Origin: Rhodocytophaga rosea
Lineage (GTDB): Bacteria > Bacteroidota > Bacteroidia > Cytophagales > 172606-1
Assembly (NCBI RefSeq): GCF_010119975.1
Contig: NZ_CP048222.1
Span: 6,486,501 to 6,550,500 of the forward strand
Direction of reading: 5' to 3'
Length of the DNA stretch: 64,000 bases
The position numbers were made by a program, and so were the translations under genes. Positions 63,167 through 64,000 of this stretch are shown in pieces (the first letter of the stretch is position 1; each line of letters opens with the position of its first letter). The notes under the pieces are model-generated. The model searched no databases and was not told the origin of the DNA. It saw nothing but the letters and a program-made list of their open reading frames with translations.

Positions 63167-63537
63167 GTGTCATAAGAATATCCTCTGCCAGACTATGATG
63201 CTATATGGATAAATAGTTTTCCGGAAACGTCAATTATATTTTATCCTCCTCTGCATCCATAATCAAAGTTTACAGCGAAAGTGTACATAAGCGGACAGTA
63301 CCTGTTCTGAATGCGGACACTTGTGGGGAATTATAGCACATTTCCTGGGAAGGATACTTATCTTCTGTACGGATAAGCATGTTCTTTTTTTACCGTCCAT
63401 TGATTCTGGTTGCCATTCATTGATTTATTGCCTGCCTGAAGCAACCTTCAGGGCCATTTCTCTATCAAATGGTACAAAATTCACATATACACAATCACAC
63501 ACACATTAGTAATCAAACAAAAAAACAACATACACTC
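63167..63537. other. Intergenic region, 371 bp, regulatory
   Basis: It contains the tandem CGGACA-type sites listed separately. The 70 bp before the start codon are A- and CA-rich (CACATATACACAATCACACA type), which would leave an unstructured leader. No gene is supported. Confidence 0.5.
63282..63319 (+). promoter_or_regulatory. Tandem CGGACA-type dyads upstream of a secreted protein gene
   Basis: TGTACA-TAAG-CGGACA (63282-63297) and TGTTCT-GAATG-CGGACA (63303-63319) are two degenerate dyads of the form TGTnCn-N4/5-CGGACA, 5 bp apart. They lie about 220 bp before the ATG at 63538, a distance suited to an enhancer-type activator. A related site precedes padR (1983-1998). The binding protein is not known from this window. 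Confidence 0.4.
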
Positions 63538-63960
63538 ATGAAAACTACATTCACTTCCACTTCTGTAATGCGTAATTTAGTAGCCGCTTTTGCTTTGGCT
63601 TTCACCCTTTTTGCTGGCAATGCTTCTGCCCAAAGTGTACAGTTTGCTGATAATGCGGCCATCCACACCCAGACTTCAGATCAATTTAAAGTAGCTGTAT
63701 TTCCGGTAGAAAATTCTCTGCTGATGAAAGTATTATTTGAGAATCCTGCCAAAGAGAGAGTAACTGTGCTGATTAAAAACAGCAATAATGAAGTAGTATA
63801 TAAGAAAGCAGTAGGCAATGCGCCTATCTTTATTGGTAAATTTGATGTGTCCAAAATGACAGATGGAAACTATACCATGGTGATCGAAAGCAAAAATCAG
63901 AGTTATTCTAATCCTTTTTCTGTGCAGACCTACCAGGAGCGGATTGCCAGAGCCTTGTAA
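63538..63960 (+). CDS. Secreted beta-sandwich protein of unknown function
   Basis: The frame is open from 63469, but the ATG at 63538 begins a good signal peptide (VAAFALAFTLFAGNASAQ), giving 140 residues. The mature protein resembles one beta-sandwich: LLMKVLFENPAKERVTVLIK, NSNNEVVYKKAVG, FDVSKMTDGNYTMVIESK. This is like the beta-sandwich found in T9SS sorting domains and DUF3244-type proteins, but without the basic C-terminal sorting tail. It would be a periplasmic or surface protein. The last 40 bp of the window hold no further gene. Confidence 0.75.
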   Translation: MKTTFTSTSVMRNLVAAFALAFTLFAGNASAQSVQFADNAAIHTQTSDQFKVAVFPVENSLLMKVLFENPAKERVTVLIKNSNNEVVYKKAVGNAPIFIGKFDVSKMTDGNYTMVIESKNQSYSNPFSVQTYQERIARAL

Positions 63961-64000
63961 GAAACATTTTTTCCATAGTCTATATTCTTATTTTTCAAAC

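Noticed and set aside
1-64000. tRNA, rRNA or CRISPR elements
   Set aside because: No cloverleaf with a GTTCRA loop, no rRNA motifs and no regularly spaced repeats were found by eye; a covariance-model scan would be decisive.

Overview
The window looks like a chromosome segment of a Bacteroidota bacterium, most likely order Cytophagales. Support: a SusC/SusD pair with an ECF sigma factor and FecR-type anti-sigma factor, a type IX secretion (T9SS) sorting domain, MacB-like permeases with a Bacteroidota prefix domain, DoxX/pirin genes, few Shine-Dalgarno sites, and several TAnnTTTG promoter boxes. No rRNA, tRNA, CRISPR array, prophage or intact insertion sequence was seen.

Layout. 1-4.0 kb: a partial ABC permease coupled to a PadR repressor, then a divergent HxlR regulator / DoxX-pirin unit sharing a 40-bp palindrome. 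4.1-7.0 kb: a membrane acyltransferase, a Rossmann-fold protein and a small Kunitz-type inhibitor lipoprotein. 7.4-12.9 kb: a secreted carboxylesterase and a three-gene minus-strand group (beta-hydroxyacid dehydrogenase, NodB-like deacetylase, Tat-exported Nif3-like protein). 13.2-34.1 kb: a large polysaccharide utilization locus (PUL): sigma factor, FecR, STN-bearing SusC, SusD, DUF3823 lipoprotein, GH2, three GH43 enzymes, a large glutaminase-A-like protein and a sulfatase. Three A/T-rich genes of no known glycan role are interspersed. The enzyme set suggests an arabinose- or xylose-decorated, possibly sulfated glycan; the substrate is inferred. 34.2-38.7 kb: hpt-adk-Rpn nuclease, obgE, and a LuxC-type acyl-CoA reductase.

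38.8-43.5 kb: a fossil of a TPR/AraC regulator, then a lipoprotein, a tail-fibre-like exported protein and a T9SS-secreted protein with an apparently dead trypsin-like domain. 43.6-47.7 kb: nuoK-L-M without nuoJ or nuoN beside it. 47.9-55.0 kb: isochorismate synthase, an MHS-type transporter, a lipoprotein, acetyl-CoA synthetase, a NYN/OST-HTH RNase-like protein and a small P-loop-like protein. 55.3-64 kb: a glycosyltransferase-like protein, a five-PAS histidine kinase, an exported gamma-glutamyltransferase-family protein, a membrane-anchored protein of unknown function, and a secreted beta-sandwich protein with two CGGACA-type motifs upstream.

The strongest second-look items are the Kunitz lipoprotein, the pseudoprotease cluster, the TPR/AraC fossil, the shared palindrome before susC and the GH2 gene, and the Rpn nuclease gene packed 5 bp behind adk. 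No complete unknown multi-gene system could be established from sequence alone.
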